Shown here: in pieces, positions 24,800 through 36,645 of the stretch
Layout of the letters: every line of letters starts with the position of its first letter
Position numbering within the stretch: position 1 is the stretch's first letter
Source of the DNA: Archilochus colubris
Lineage: Eukaryota > Chordata > Aves > Apodiformes > Trochilidae
NCBI GenBank assembly: GCA_023079485.1
Contig: CM041090.1
Span: 39,210,874 to 39,274,873, forward strand
Length of the DNA: 64,000 nt
Direction: 5' to 3'
The notes under the pieces: model-generated
The model's input: the letters and a program-made list of their open reading frames with translations, nothing else
What the model was told of the DNA's origin: nothing
Databases searched by the model: none
Program-made: the position numbers and the translations under genes

Positions 24800-26342
24800 T
24801 TATGGCTTGGAAAGAAACTGTGCCAAGAGTGGGGGTTTGTCAGCATGGGAACCTTGCAAAGACTTGGCCAGGGCCACAACATCCCACCCAGGGGAAACAC
24901 CAAGATAGAACACCCCAGCTTTAACATTCACCTGGCTTTTCCACTGCCCCAACACAGTCATTGTTGCATTTAATTCACTTTTCCCAACCTGCCTAACAGG
25001 AACAATCTGTTCTCAGCAGGGGAGGGGGAAGAGAGAAAAATAAATGGAGGAAAAAAGGTATAAAGCATTGAGAAACTCAGGAAAGAAGCAGGGCTTTGAT
25101 TTTTTAGGTTCATTTGAAAAGAAGAAAGAAAGGATCTGCTCCCTTGTGACTTGTTGTACAGCAAAGTCACGAGTGATGTTGGTGCTTTGCAGCTGAAAGA
25201 ATAAATAGGTTGGGTTGCTCCAGGGATGAATAATTTCTTCTAGGAGGCATTTTGCATCTTGAAACCTCCCCATTTCCATCAAGGGAGAACAGACTTTTTT
25301 GCCCATGGATCTGGGCCATGAGTGCTGGATGAGTGGCTCTTCCATGGCCCTCATTTCCCTGTGCTCCTCCCAGTCCTATTTTCCCAAAGGAAAACCAAAA
25401 AGAGGCCCCAGTCACTATACAGGATCACTCCAGGGATTCCCAGTGGGATATAAGCTGCTGCTAAATGAATTCCAGCTCTTAGGCCATTTGGGGCTCCCCC
25501 TCAAACTTGATGTTTTTTGGTTTCCAGGTGATGCTCAGTGGAGCCCCTAGATGCTCTTGCAACCCTATTCCTGCCAAAAAGCCCCCACCCTGCAATCCTG
25601 TTCCATCAATAATCCTCCCTACATAATTTCCAGCCACTCCACCTTGGAAATCAAGAATTGACACCCTACAGCTCTGAGGAAACCAGGCCCTCTGAACCCC
25701 CTCAGACACCTTGGGAATGGGAAGGAAGAAGCACATGGATATGAGTAGATCCTTCCTTCTGCACTAGATTTAGCCCAAATCCTGCAGAATCTACTCTCCT
25801 TGGCTGCTGTTTTCAGGTGGCTTTGTGCTAAAGCTTCATTTCCCCCCTCCCATCAGTGCCACCAACCAGCAGAACCAAGGGCAGAAGATGCTCTTGGCCA
25901 AACCCTGTCCCCAGGCTCCTTCTCCCATGCAGGCTGGGAGATGCTTTAACCCTTTTGGTGGTGCTCTGGGGATTGCATTTCCTTCTAACAAGAGACAATT
26001 CAGCAAAAGATCTGCTTGTAGAATGACCTCCAGATCAACCAATGGTGGTCCCTTGGATTAAAACCATTTGGAGATAAAAACCAAAGCTTCCCCAGGGCTT
26101 GGTGCTGGCTCCTTCAGCAGGATCAGCCACCTCCCATCCCTGCAGGGGAATGGCCAGGGCCAGGTCAATGTTTAACTGAGCAGGGAAGGATGTGTGGGCA
26201 GGTCAGTGGGAGCCAGCCCTGGCTTCAGGAGCCAGCAAGGAGCTCCAGAGAAGTGTGGTTGTTTCCAAGGATCCCTCCACATGCAAGGAGGACAGTGCAC
26301 AGGAGGGGTTTCCACCTCTTTTCCAAGCCACCGCTCTGCAAA
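24800..26342. other. Upstream flank of CCDC198, no recognised element
   Basis: Unique-looking DNA before the CCDC198 start codon. Promoter and 5' UTR should lie here, but no TATA box or CpG-rich core that I would call is visible. Confidence 0.4.
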
Positions 26343-26559
26343 ATGGGCCTGAGCTCTTCCAAGGCACAGCCCAAGGTGACAAAGGTGGCCCCAATGTGCC
26401 CCAGGGAGGACCTGTCTGCTCTGGCAGTCCCACACCAAGTCCCTGGTGTGCCAGGACAGCCCAACCTGCACCCTCCAGCCTCAGAGGAGTGGGGAAACCC
26501 TACTTTTCACCAGCAACTTCCACCTCTTCGGGAGACCTGGTATGGCAGAGCCTCTACAG
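26343..26559 (+). CDS. CCDC198: CCDC198 first coding exon (N-myristoylation-type start)
   Basis: This is the start exon of CCDC198 (C14orf105, also called FAME), a small protein reported to be kidney- and epithelium-enriched and membrane-associated. The ATG at 26343 opens MGLSSSKAQPKVTKVAP. It resembles the mammalian start and carries Gly2 and Ser6, as expected for N-myristoylation; lysine at position 7 fits membrane association. Near the exon end LPPLRETWYGRAST matches the conserved LPPL..WYGR motif. The middle is proline-rich and poorly conserved. The donor is GTAAGA at 26560 and the exon ends in phase 1. The next recognised exon begins in phase 0, so a coding exon of length 3n+2 must lie between. 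The transcription start is not visible. Confidence 0.9.
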
Positions 26560-26756
26560 GTAAGAGCATCACCAAAAATAAAACCAGAAAGCTCAGGGTG
26601 GAGGACCATGGGGCATCAGCTGGGGCTACAGGTTTGGTGGGTGCAGGTCTGTGCACACACTATTCCTCATCAGGGCCTTATTGCCATTTCCAGGGCATTT
26701 TATCTTTGGGAAAACTTTTATTTTTTTTCTTTACCCTGACTACCTATTTTGCAAAG

Positions 26757-26870
26757 TCACCTTTTGCCTGTGCTGTGTTCCCAGCATCCTGAGCCCCCTC
26801 CTCACATTTTGCTTCCCCCTTAGAAATTCTTTATGCCCCAATTTGTCCTGCAGATTGAGAAGCAATAACT
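26757..26870 (+). repeat. Diverged direct repeat, unit 1
   Basis: Shares about 80% identity by eye over ~90 bp with 28386-28500, including CTTCCCCCTTA, TCCTGCAGATT and ATAACTTAA. Both lie in CCDC198 intron DNA. The family is unknown to me. Confidence 0.6.
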
Positions 26871-27011
26871 TAACAACCCCCAGCTTCTGGGCTCCTTCCT
26901 CCCACCAGTTGTTCCCTTGGGAACATCCCCCCTCCCCAGCATCACCCTGGCACAAAATGTCCCCATCCTGCACCCGAGTGACACCTCACACAGCATCCCT
27001 GTCACTCCCAG

Positions 27012-27085
27012 TTGTACCCCCTTTCTTCTCACCTGCCAGCACTGGGCATATTGATACCATTAGCTTAATTAAAATTAACCCCCAG
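27012..27085 (+). CDS. CCDC198: Candidate missing CCDC198 exon 2 (weak)
   Basis: This is a low-confidence candidate. The acceptor CCTGTCACTCCCAG and donor CAG/GTAATG enclose 74 bp, which is 3n+2 and so converts phase 1 (after exon 1) to phase 0 (before 35117), as required. The frame is open and gives about 25 residues ending in ISLIKINPQ. The corresponding mammalian segment has similar length and an ETSIIK-HPPQ-type ending. Similarity elsewhere is poor and the match could be chance. Confidence 0.22.
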
Positions 27086-27194
27086 GTAATGTTCTCAGCA
27101 CGTAAAATTCAGCATTAAAGTAAACTATAGCCATATATTTCACGGGACTAATTTCACAGTATTTTCATAATTTGTTAATTTCATAATTCATAAA

Positions 27195-27265
27195 TTGTCC
27201 TGCTCTGGCAGGGGGTTGGAATCAATGATTTGCAGAGGTCCCTTCCAACCCCTGACATCCTGGGA
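27195..27265 (+). mobile_element. CR1 3' tail fragment
   Basis: Contains TGGCAGGGGGTTGGAATCAA and AGAGGTCCCTTCCAACCCCT, the CR1 3' consensus, ending in CTGACATCCTGGGA. Confidence 0.75.
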
Positions 27266-27269
27266 GAAG

Positions 27270-30230
27270 CCAAGAGGAAGCTGTAGCTCTGAGTGGTTTT
27301 CTCCAAGTGCTGCCTCTCCCACTGCCTTTCCCAGCAGGGTTTAAACTCCATCCATAGCCAAGACCTTCCCAGAGGTGAGGAAGGAGGTTTGCACCCATCT
27401 GGAAGTAAATTCATAGTTCTGTGCAACCAGCTGGGTGGTGATGAGCACCTTCCACCCCATACTGGATGAAACTGGGGAGAAACCCCCAGGAGCACCAGTG
27501 GGGTTTGAGGGGGGAGGATTTGCAGCCCAAACAGCTTCCTCTCCTCTTTTCCATTTCCAAAAATGAATTCCTGACACATGCTGGGCAGTGTTAAGCATCA
27601 CTGCTTCACCAGGGCTGGGTATTTCCTTTGGGATCATCCACCCAGAGGTGTGAGGAGGAGATGGGGAAAGCAAATCAACCTTTGGCATGACAGAAGTGAT
27701 GCTCCCAGAGCCTGAGGGCCTGGGGTGAATACAGATCAGGTCTGGCTGGACAAGAGGGGGTTTCAAGTACTTTGTGACAGCAAGAACAACCAAATACTTC
27801 TTTCTGGAGAATTATCATCACTGGGTATTTAGCAAGTGCTTGTAAAATGTACACTTCCTAAAAAGCTTTAAAAACCAGTCAGTAAATGTAATTTCCTATT
27901 TCAGAAAGAGGGAGAATATGCTCAAGGGTACTTGAGCTGTGTATTAGCTTGAGCTGCTGTCTAACTAAGCAGAGAAGAGATTTTATTTGGTTTATGAGAG
28001 TTCATCTGGGATTTTTGTGTGAAATCCCACTTCCTCTGACAGGGAGGACCTTCTGCTGCTGCTGAAGTGCAAGGGTCAAAACCAAAAGTCACATAAATTA
28101 CTCCAGGTTGTTCCCCACTGGACACTGGTCCCTCCCTGTTAGCATCATGTGGGTGTGACAGGGACAGTCCCTGCCCCAGGAATGAGCAGGTTTGAGGACA
28201 ATGAGCACTTTGTCCCCACTGCTCTACCTGTAGAGGATAAGTGCAAAGCTCTTACAAGGCACATGCATGGATAGGATGAGAGGGAATAATTTAAATACAT
28301 ATTTTTAAAAGAAATCTCAAAAGGAAGAAATCATTTCCCCAGAGACTTACACCTTACCAGAACAAGCTTCTCCCCAGCTCGTTGCTTGTGCCAGGCCCCA
28401 CATTTCCAGCACATGAGCCACCTCCTTACATTTTCCTTCCCCCTTACAAATTCCTTACTTGCTAATTTTTCCTGCAGATTTAGAAGTGATAACTTAATCC
28501 CTTTTGCTAGAACAAGCTGCTCTGTCAGTGTATGCTCCCCAGCAGCTGAAGTTCCTTTCTGGAGGAGCTGCCCAAGCTGGAAATTTTTACTTCAGGCACC
28601 CATTCCTGCATGTGCCAAGCAGTCCCAGCTTGGCTGAGTAGTTAATCATTGCTGGTGCTCAGCAATCATTCACCCCATGGAGTTCCCATCTCCTCCCATG
28701 TCCCAACATCCTCCCCTCCATCACCTTTCCTCTCTTCTCCCAGAGCCCTGCCTTGGCAAGCTTCTCTGAGGCTCATTTAAAGGCCACACTGAAGTCCCCT
28801 GTAAGGGACCCTACACTTATTTTTTTTCTTTTTTAATGTAATGATTACATTTGGCATCACCTATAATGAAATTCTTGCACTTTATCCCCAGCTGTCCTCT
28901 CTTGCAGCCACTTTTGGGCTCCCACCACAGGGGAACTGGAGCTGCTGAGAAACACCTGGCTCAGCTCCAGCTCTAAAATATCACTTTTATAAGTATTTGG
29001 AAGTACTTTTATAAGTATTTATAAAATAAAATAATACTGCACATGCAAGTATTATGCATTTGTGAAAACCAAAACAAGCAGACAACAAAAACCCAACAGA
29101 ACAGCAGTGGTGTCCACCTGAGGGCACCCACGCAGAACCACCCAGATCCCAGCTCTCACATTCAGGCCCCAGTGAAAGCACAGCTTTAATAACTAAGGAG
29201 TGACTGCTCATGCATTACATGTTATTTTGGGCTGATTTCCAAAGGCAATGAAAGTCTGTGAGTGTACTGCTTGTCTGTCCATAACCACTCCTTGTGAACT
29301 GCCTGTCTGGGGCCCAGCTCTGCTGTGGTCAAGTAAAAGCATCAGAGATGTTCCGAAGTTCCACCAAAAAATAACAGTAATAAATTCTCAGGCACTGAGC
29401 AGCAAGATCCAAACTCCTGCCTGTTGCCTCTTGTAAAAGCTCAGGGTGTCCTCAGGAGATGTGGGGGGTGGTTATTGTCACACGTAGGGAGGGAAATAGA
29501 AGAGGTCCATGGCAGAAAGTTGCTAGAAATCAGTGTCACATCCCCACTTTATTTCTGCAACTAATAGAGTAACTTACACCACATGGTACTGGGGTACACC
29601 AAGAGAGACATGACAGCCAAATAACAAGGGCAGAAACCTTGACTGATCACCCAAAACTAACTTCATTTTTTTGTCTCTAATCTTTAAGGCCCCCTTTCTT
29701 TCAACCCTGTGCTGGAAAAGGGAGAAATCAGCATCATTAAACAGCACCCACCACGAAGACCTCAAGTAAGATGAGTCTGAAGAGCTCCCTTTGAGTTGCT
29801 CTGGTTGAGCTGCTGATGGGGGCTTTTTTGGGGACATGGGCACATGTCACAGCACCACAGTGGGGGAAAACAAACATCCTACAGCAATGCCAGGAGGAGC
29901 TCCTGTCACCAGGTGATCATCCCTAGATGATCTTTATCACCAGGCCAGGCTTGGTACCTGGGGCAGAGCAGGTATGGTAACCCCAGAGGAGTTATTTTTG
30001 GTTTCTAAAAGGCACAAGGGAGGAGAATTCACCTTCTGGGAACTGCCAAAGACAGCCCAATGCAGCAAAACCCTTTGCCATCCTGGCTGGCTCCATGGCT
30101 TCTGCCTCACTGACCCAACAAAGACAACATGTTCCAGGGCTGGTCTTGAGGCCAACCCTCTTGTCATGTCCCACTTTCCTGTCTGGTGTCTGGATATCAA
30201 TCTTAAGTGTTCCCATCGGGCTAATGAGGC
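27270..30230. other. CCDC198 intron DNA, mostly unique
   Basis: Apart from the direct repeat at 28386 there is no recognised element and no supported exon. Confidence 0.45.
28386..28500 (+). repeat. Diverged direct repeat, unit 2
   Basis: Partner of 26757-26870, 1.6 kb away in the same orientation. Either a local duplication or two copies of an old unnamed repeat. Confidence 0.6.
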
Positions 30231-30234
30231 CCAG

Positions 30235-30393
30235 ATTGCCCAGATGTGTTGCGGCTGCCCCATCCCTGGCAGTGTCTCAGCCCAGGTTGGATGGGGCTTG
30301 GAGCAACCTGGGCTGGTGGGAGGTGTCCGTGACCATGCAGGGGGTTGGAAACGGATGAGCTTTAAGGTCCCTTCCAACTCAAACCACTCTGTA
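30235..30393 (+). mobile_element. CR1 3' end
   Basis: Contains GCTGCCCCATCCCTGGCAGT, GGATGGGGCTTGGAGCAACC, GGGCTGGTGGGAGGTGTCC and TAAGGTCCCTTCCAACTC. The octamer tail is degraded. Confidence 0.85.
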
Positions 30394-30584
30394 AAAAAAA
30401 TCCCTTTGCAGAAGGCATCCAACTGGCATAATGTGGGGCCAAATATCCCATCAAGGTCTGGTAGGCAGCTCAGGGACAGAAAAACCCTTTGCAGCAGGGG
30501 TTGGTGAACATACAGAACAATTATTTTAGGTTTCAAAGATTGCTCTGCATGCTGCCTACTGACATGAACCTTCATCCTCTGTCC

Positions 30585-30806
30585 TCACTAGCACTGACTA
30601 AGAAGTTCTTCAGTAGGAGGGTGAGGAGACTCTGGAACAGATTGCCCAGAGAAGTTGTGGATGCTTTCTCCCTGGAAGTGCTCAAGGCCAGGTTGGATGA
30701 GGCCTTGAGCAACCTTGTTTAGATGAGAAGCATCCCTGCCCATGGCAGGGAGATTGGAGCAGATGATCTCTAAGGTTCCTTCCAACCTATTCCAGGATTC
30801 TATGAC
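30585..30806 (+). mobile_element. CR1 3' end
   Basis: From AAGAAGTTCTTCAGTAGGAG through TGGATGAGGCCTTGAGCAAC to AGGATTCTATGA. It is a second copy in the same orientation, 190 bp after the previous one. Confidence 0.85.
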
Positions 30807-30809
30807 CAG

Positions 30810-32950
30810 ACACGTGCAAACATAGGTATATTTAGATATATAAAATCTTTTGCCCCAAAACCATAAAACAACCTTGTTTTCTCCTACTCACAACCTCCGC
30901 TTCCCCTTCCTGCACTTCCCAGATCTCTTTCCCTCCAGACTCTGAAACCCAGGACTCTTCCTGACCTCATAATCAGGTTTTTCCCCTACACAAGAATTAT
31001 CACAGCATACCTAAATCTCTAAAAGCACACTTATATCCACATAATTTACTGCAAAGAAGGAAAGGAACCACCACCAGCATCCCATGCCACACAAGGGTTA
31101 GAAGTGCTATTACAATAGAAAAAAAAAATTGACAAAAAGCCTTCTACCTACATTTACTGTGCTGCTATTTTTATGCTCTGATGCTTTTACACAATGCAAA
31201 ACCTGGCTGGGGCTCAGGCCACCAGATGCTCACAGGGCTGAGCTGGAGCTGCATTGCTGGGGCTGTACAAGCCTTGCCATGGCTCAGGTTATTTCAAACC
31301 CACCCCTGAAGCAGCTCCCTGCTCCCTGAGCTCCACCTCCCCCATCACTGCTTCTCCACACCCTCCCAAACCAGCCAGCAATTCATTCCAACCTCCCAGC
31401 TCTTACCTGTTTGATATTTAAGCTGTTGGTGTTTGGCCAAGATGAGTTCTCTCTCCTTCCCTCCATGTCCACAGAGGGTCAGGGTGGGACCTTGGGGTGC
31501 CCTAGAGCTTTAGTTCCCCCACTCTGCTCCTCACATCTTTCTTCTTTTGAGCCTCAACCTGAAGTTTTTAGCTGTTTTTCTCCTCTGCTGCCTGGCTCAG
31601 GTCTGGGGGCTCCAAGCCTGAGAGCAAACAGGGCTCAGAGGAGTAAATCCAGGCAGGGAGAGAGGACAACTTGAGAAGATCTCTCCCCAAGCATGGGAGC
31701 AGCAGACCACCAAGCTCCCAGCTGCTGGAAATGCTCTTCCACCCCACCCACTGCTCTCCTTTAGGCAGGACTTGGAATCAGCAATTAAAAGCCAATGTTG
31801 TACCTGCTTCTGAGGCCCTTCTCAGAGAGCCCAGCTGCATGGGGCACATCAGCAGCTTAAGGGGCTGAAGGGAGTCCTAAGGTGTTGGTGGCTGGGGACA
31901 AACAGTGACTCTTGGCTGTTTGACCCATGTAAGAGCTGAATTTGCCCCTAGGGGCTTTGTCCTTCTCTGTAGCAGTCCAATGGCTGCTGGGTTATCCCAG
32001 CACTGGGTGAAGCTTGGCTCAAGTCCCACTGATCACCTTCCTTCCCAGCCACCTGGGATGGGTTGGTTATGTATCTCTTGCGATTAAAATCCCTGGGTGA
32101 ACATCTCACCTCCCTGTGCTGTTCTGAGATCCCCTGGAGAGCATCTCCTCTCTCCCAAAATCCAGTGAGAAACCCACTGTACCTGCTGTCCCACGACAGC
32201 AAACCTTGGCTCAAGCCTTCCTTGGTGTGATGAAGGTCTTGGTTAATAAAATAAAGAGCAGAGAAGCCACCAGACAGGATGAGTTGAAACCCAAGCTGCA
32301 GGTCCAGGCAAGATTGGTGGCTTCAGAGAGCCAAGTTGGCCACCAAATCCCAAATAATGTGTCCCTGGATTTGGTGGGAGCTTGGGGCAGCAGCACCTGG
32401 AATGAATCCAGCTTCTCCTGGTGAACTGCCCCATGGAATCTCAGCCTTGGTGTAAAAAAATCTCCTACCAGCATGTAATTTTTAATCCGTGATCTTATTT
32501 CCATGATGTCTCTATTTATGCATTATTTAAGCACTGATAGCACTCAGTGCAGGACAACACCACTTAATTCTACCCTGTCCTTCTGCCATTGCTGTCAGGG
32601 GATGTAAACAGCACCAGAAAAATCCCTTTTCCCTGTGGGGATATTTCCAAAGACAGCTGAGCAGGATGATGTGACCTTCTCAAAGACGTTTAGATGGTTT
32701 TGGTCATGGAGTGCTTCCAGAGAAAAATCCCAGGAGGTTAACAGAGGTGAAGGAAAAGAGTCGATTTTCCAGTCTGTGACTCAACTTGAGCTGAAATCCT
32801 GGAACTTGATTTCCCTGCCAGGTGAGGGGAATGAGCTGAGATTCTCTCTCCTCAGACACCCAGCACTTTGGAGAGATGGGCAGCCTGGGATGCAGTTTGT
32901 GGTGTCACATGCTGCCATCTAGTGCCATTTTTTAAAGCTTCGTACTCACT
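30810..32950. other. CCDC198 intron DNA, no recognised element
   Basis: No exon or repeat family that I can support on either strand. Confidence 0.45.
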
Positions 32951-32955
32951 TTTGG

Positions 32956-33006
32956 GTTTTGTTTTGTTTTGTTTTGTTTTGTTTTGTTTTGTTTTGTTTT
33001 GTTTTT
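32956..33006. repeat. (TTTTG)n microsatellite
   Basis: About ten perfect TTTTG units. Confidence 0.95.
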
Positions 33007-33250
33007 AATGCTGGCACATTGGCATTCATGGCTTGATGGGGTGGGGATGTTTCCTTCACATGATGCTACGGAGATTTTTTCTCCTGTGTTGCTGAACTGA
33101 TTTGCAGGATGCTTCAAAATGACAGCTCAGGCTTGGGCAGCAGTTCAGTGCAGACAGAGAGAGCACATGTCACCTCTTACACTCACCGAATTAAAGAATC
33201 ACATGGGTTGGAAAAGAGCTTTAAGTCCACCACTAACCCATGTCCCTCTT

Positions 33251-34018
33251 AGAATCACAGAATCATAGAATCAGCTGGGTTGGAAGGGACCTCAGAGATC
33301 ATCAAGTCCAACCCTTGATCCACTCCCACTGTAGTTCCCAGCCCATGGCACTCAGTGCCACATCCAGGCTCTTTGGAAAGATCTCCAGACACGGAGAATC
33401 CACTACTTCCCTGGGCAGCCCATTCCAATGCCTGATCACCCTCTCCAGAAAGAAATTCTTTCTCATCTCCAACCTAAACCTCCCTGGCACAACTTGAGAC
33501 CCTGCCCTCTTGTCTTGCTGAGAGTTGCCTGGGAAAAGAGCCCAACCCCCCCCTGGCTCCAACCTCCTTTCAGGGAGTTGGAGAGAGTGATGAGGTCTCC
33601 CCTGAGCCTCCTCTTCTCCAGCCTCAACACCCCCAGCTCCCTCAGCCCTTCCTCACAGGACTTGTGCTGGATCCCTTCACAGCCTCCTTGCTCTTCTCTG
33701 GACCTGCTCCAGCACCTCAATCTCCTTCCTGAGGGGCTGAGGGGCCCAGAACTGGACACAGGACTCAAGCTGTGGCCTCCCCAGGGCTGAGCACAGGGTC
33801 AGAATCCCTTCCCTGGACCTGCTGGCCACGCTGTTCCTGAGCCAGCCCAGGATGCCATTGGCCTTCTTGGCCACCTGGGCACACTGCTGGCTCCTCTTCA
33901 GCTTCCTGGCAATCCAGACTCCCAGCTCCCTTTCTGCCACTCTGTGCCCAGCCTGGAGCTCCCCATGGGGTTGTTGTGGCCAAAGTGCAGGACCCGGCAC
34001 TTGGCCTTGCACCATTTC
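33251..34018 (-). mobile_element. CR1, ~0.77 kb
   Basis: Left edge AATCACAGAATCATAGAATC (tail), extending to the ORF2 C-terminal region near GGACCCGGCACTTGGCCTTG. It shares subfamily variants with 44080-44620: a one-base deletion at CCTCCCTGGCAC and the GACTTGTGCTGGATCC segment. The bases at 33187-33250 look like another, older CR1 tail. Confidence 0.9.
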
Positions 34019-34350
34019 TGCACGGTGTTGAAATCTCTTGAGGGATGGGGACTCCACCACTGCCTGGGCTAAGGCCTGACAACCTCTTTGGTGAAGAAAT
34101 TTTATGTAATATCCAATCTAAACCTTCCCTGCTGCAACTTGAGGACATTTCCTCTTGTGCTATTGCTTGTTACTTGGGAGAAGAGACCCAATCCCCCCTG
34201 GCTCCAACCTCCTCTCAGGCCCAGGAAGCTGGCTCTCCTCTCAGCCTCTTTTTCTCCAGGTTACATAATCCCAGTTCCCTCAGCAGCTCCTCATCAGACT
34301 TATCCTCCAGACCCTTCACCAGCTTTGTTGCCTTTCTGTGAACAACTTTC
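34019..34350 (-). mobile_element. Older CR1 fragment abutting a younger one
   Basis: The junction at about 34019 switches to a diverged CR1 in the same orientation: TTGGTGAAGAAATTTTATGT, CAATCTAAACCTTCCCTGCT and CCAGCTTTGTTGCCTTTCTG. It repeats positions already covered by the younger copy, so it is a separate element. Confidence 0.75.
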
Positions 34351-35116
34351 TTCTCTTTTTCTCCCCCTTTCTTAGAGAATACTCTGGTTCATATTCAAGA
34401 GGCTAATGATGTCCCACCTAAAGCATGAATCAGATCTCACTGATGAAGTCCTCGGGGATGTTCTCCTTCATTTTAATGGATGCTGGAGTGAACTTCCATC
34501 CTAGAAGGGGACACAGGCCATGAAATGACCCAGTAGCTTCTTGTAGCTTGGCACAGTTTAAGGAGAAAACTTAGGTTTATAAGATAAAAATCCATGCTCA
34601 GAGCAGCCTGTAGAGCAAGCCCCTTCCTTCTTCCATCATCTAGCAGGGAATAAACTTTGTACAGCCCTGCAGAGAGAGGTAGTGAGGCAAACATAAACCA
34701 GGTTGGTTGGACAAAAAATGGTGCTCTGGGTCTCAGGTATCTGGGATCTGCCCTTGGATGACTTGCTAGGAGGGAGACTTTATATTAAATGATGATACAA
34801 CACCATGCTGCAGCTTTAACATGAAGTAATTAGGGCTGGGTTTTGTCTTAACTCTGGTTTTGCCTGGAGCCTTGGGGCTCAGAAAACCCTGCAGAGGTGA
34901 AACTAAGGTCAAACTGGGGCTTTTCTGCTTTGACCCCAATGCAGGAGATTCCCCCAGTTTCATCCACTACTGGAGCAGGTTAGGAGATGTTCACCTCCCT
35001 CTATCCCAAGCAGTCACCCAGAACTGGAGCTGGAAAAATGTCAGGGTAGTTGCATATCTATTTTTATGGTTGTGTGGAATAAGCAATGCTTAATATAATA
35101 AATGTTGGACTTGCAG

Positions 35117-35203
35117 AGGCTTGAACCTGCTGGCCCTCCACAAGCAATCACTCCTGCAAAGCCCTGGAATCAGCAAGCAGGGGCTGCAAGCCCAAAGATG
35201 AAG
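35117..35203 (+). CDS. CCDC198: CCDC198 internal coding exon
   Basis: This exon is 87 bp, 29 codons, with phase 0 at both ends. The acceptor is GGACTTGCAG and the donor GTAAGA at 35204. It encodes RLEPAGPPQAITPAKPWN and ends SPKMK, aligning with the mammalian LEP--LP-VIT segment. No domain is assigned here; the family is low-complexity and charged. Confidence 0.82.
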
Positions 35204-35928
35204 GTAAGACCACGGGGAAAGTGCTGGCTGCAGGCTCCTTTCCATCGTGGTTCAGGCACCTTGAAGAAGTTGGTTTTCTACATCAGCTGCCCTCCCATCC
35301 CTGGCTAAGCCCAGAAATGAGCTGAAACACTGCTGTGTGGGTGAAAGAATATGAAGTAAGAGGGAAACTTCTGACTTTCCAGCATGCCAGTTCTCTGGAT
35401 GAGGCAGCCCCAATGCTCCAGGACCTTCAGTATTTGTCTATCATGAAATTCCATGATTATATGAAGCTAGAGGTCTGAGGACCACTTCTTTTAATGGCTG
35501 AGCAACCACCCCATCACTCACAACCAACAGGGAGAAGGCTGCAGGTGCCATGTGCTGTCAGCATCCCCTGCAGCCCCAAACATGCTGAAGTGGTTCCTCC
35601 CTTCACATCATGAGATCACTTCATGACACTGCTGACTCAAAGCCTTAACACCTCGGGGTATGTGTGTGGGGAGGGAAGCAGAAGCATGTATATATTTTTT
35701 TAATGAAGATAATTATTTTTCTTTTCCCACTCTTGGCCCAGAGCTGTGAGATAAACTGCAAACGTGGTGGAAATCTGTGATTAATTGCTGCAAGTTGGCT
35801 ACATGGGGAGATGCTCCTGATCCAGGGAGCGCCCGAGGGGCCGGGTGTGGTGTTGGGAGCTGGTGGCTCTTCCTTTCTCTTTCAGAAAACGCAGGTGTAA
35901 TTATTTATGTTTTTAAAACACCTTGTAG

Positions 35929-36027
35929 GCTGTGGAGATGAGGGGGCAAAGCCTGAGATACCTCCCTGGCAGGAGACAGCACTTGCACAAGCTGCAGATG
36001 CTGGACTTGACCCGCAGGCGCCGGGAG
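35929..36027 (+). CDS. CCDC198: CCDC198 internal coding exon (basic helix)
   Basis: This exon is 99 bp, 33 codons, with phase 0 at both ends. The acceptor is ACACCTTGTAG and the donor GTAATG at 36028. It encodes RRQHLHKLQMLDLTRRRRE, the counterpart of the conserved NRQYLHKMQVLEM-type heptad segment that gives the protein its predicted coiled coil. The arginine cluster at the end is notable. Confidence 0.88.
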
Positions 36028-36278
36028 GTAATGCTGTGCTGGCTTTGGGGAGAGGATGGTGCTTCCTTCTTAGATAGAGCTCTGCCCATTCCTGATGGGA
36101 ATTCTCTCCCTTGGACCAGGAGGCTTAAGGCCTGTTGGTGGGAAGAGCAAAGGAAGCTTTGCTGACTGTTTAGGCAGAGAAGAGGTGGGGAGCATCCCCA
36201 GGTTCCTCATGACCGCTATTTACTTCTGATTTTTGCAATTCTTTGCCCTCCTTTGGCTTTGGCCCATGGAGGGGGAAA

Positions 36279-36305
36279 AAAAAAAAAAAAAAGAAAGAAA
36301 GAAAA
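36279..36305. repeat. A-rich tract
   Basis: A run of A followed by GAAAGAAAGAAA, in the CCDC198 intron between 36027 and 36480. Confidence 0.8.
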
Positions 36306-36479
36306 AGTCTCTGTCCAGGTCATGTTCTATCACATACCCAGTTTGGCAGGTACCATTTGCCCTGGTACTAGACTGCATCATTATGCTCAGTGCCAACCCC
36401 CTAATGATTTGTCCTGCAGAGCTGTTAGAAGGTGTTTGCTCCTCTGCTGCTTTTGTTGACGACTCGTTTGCAAACCCAG

Positions 36480-36645
36480 GCAGTGCTGAAGAGAAATCTC
36501 CATAGGGAGGCAAAAATCAATACAGAAAAAATCAAGGAATTCAGCCCAAAGAACGGCCTTGACACTCTCCAGAAAGGCAACAGCCCTGAAAGCCAAGACC
36601 TCGTCCCTGCTGAGCACAATCAGAGTTTTCATGGAGACAACCATG
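36480..36645 (+). CDS. CCDC198: CCDC198 internal coding exon (duplicated elsewhere in window)
   Basis: This exon is 166 bp, starting in phase 0 and ending in phase 1. The acceptor is GCAAACCCAG and the donor GTAAGG at 36646. It encodes AVLKRNLHREAKINTEKIKE followed by a hydrophilic serine/asparagine-rich stretch ending FHGDNH. The start aligns with mammalian ELKKSLHGEARIN. From 36526 onward the exon and its following intron are repeated in inverted orientation at 5291-5736 with no difference visible by eye. The in-frame continuity with 35929-36027 and 37815-38056 marks this copy as the functional one. Confidence 0.85.

Noticed and set aside
29318..29376. Possible CCDC198 exon with RDVPKFHQKIT reading
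   Set aside because: The acceptor phase fits, but the donor is poor, the length class is uncertain and the similarity to the mammalian exon is marginal.
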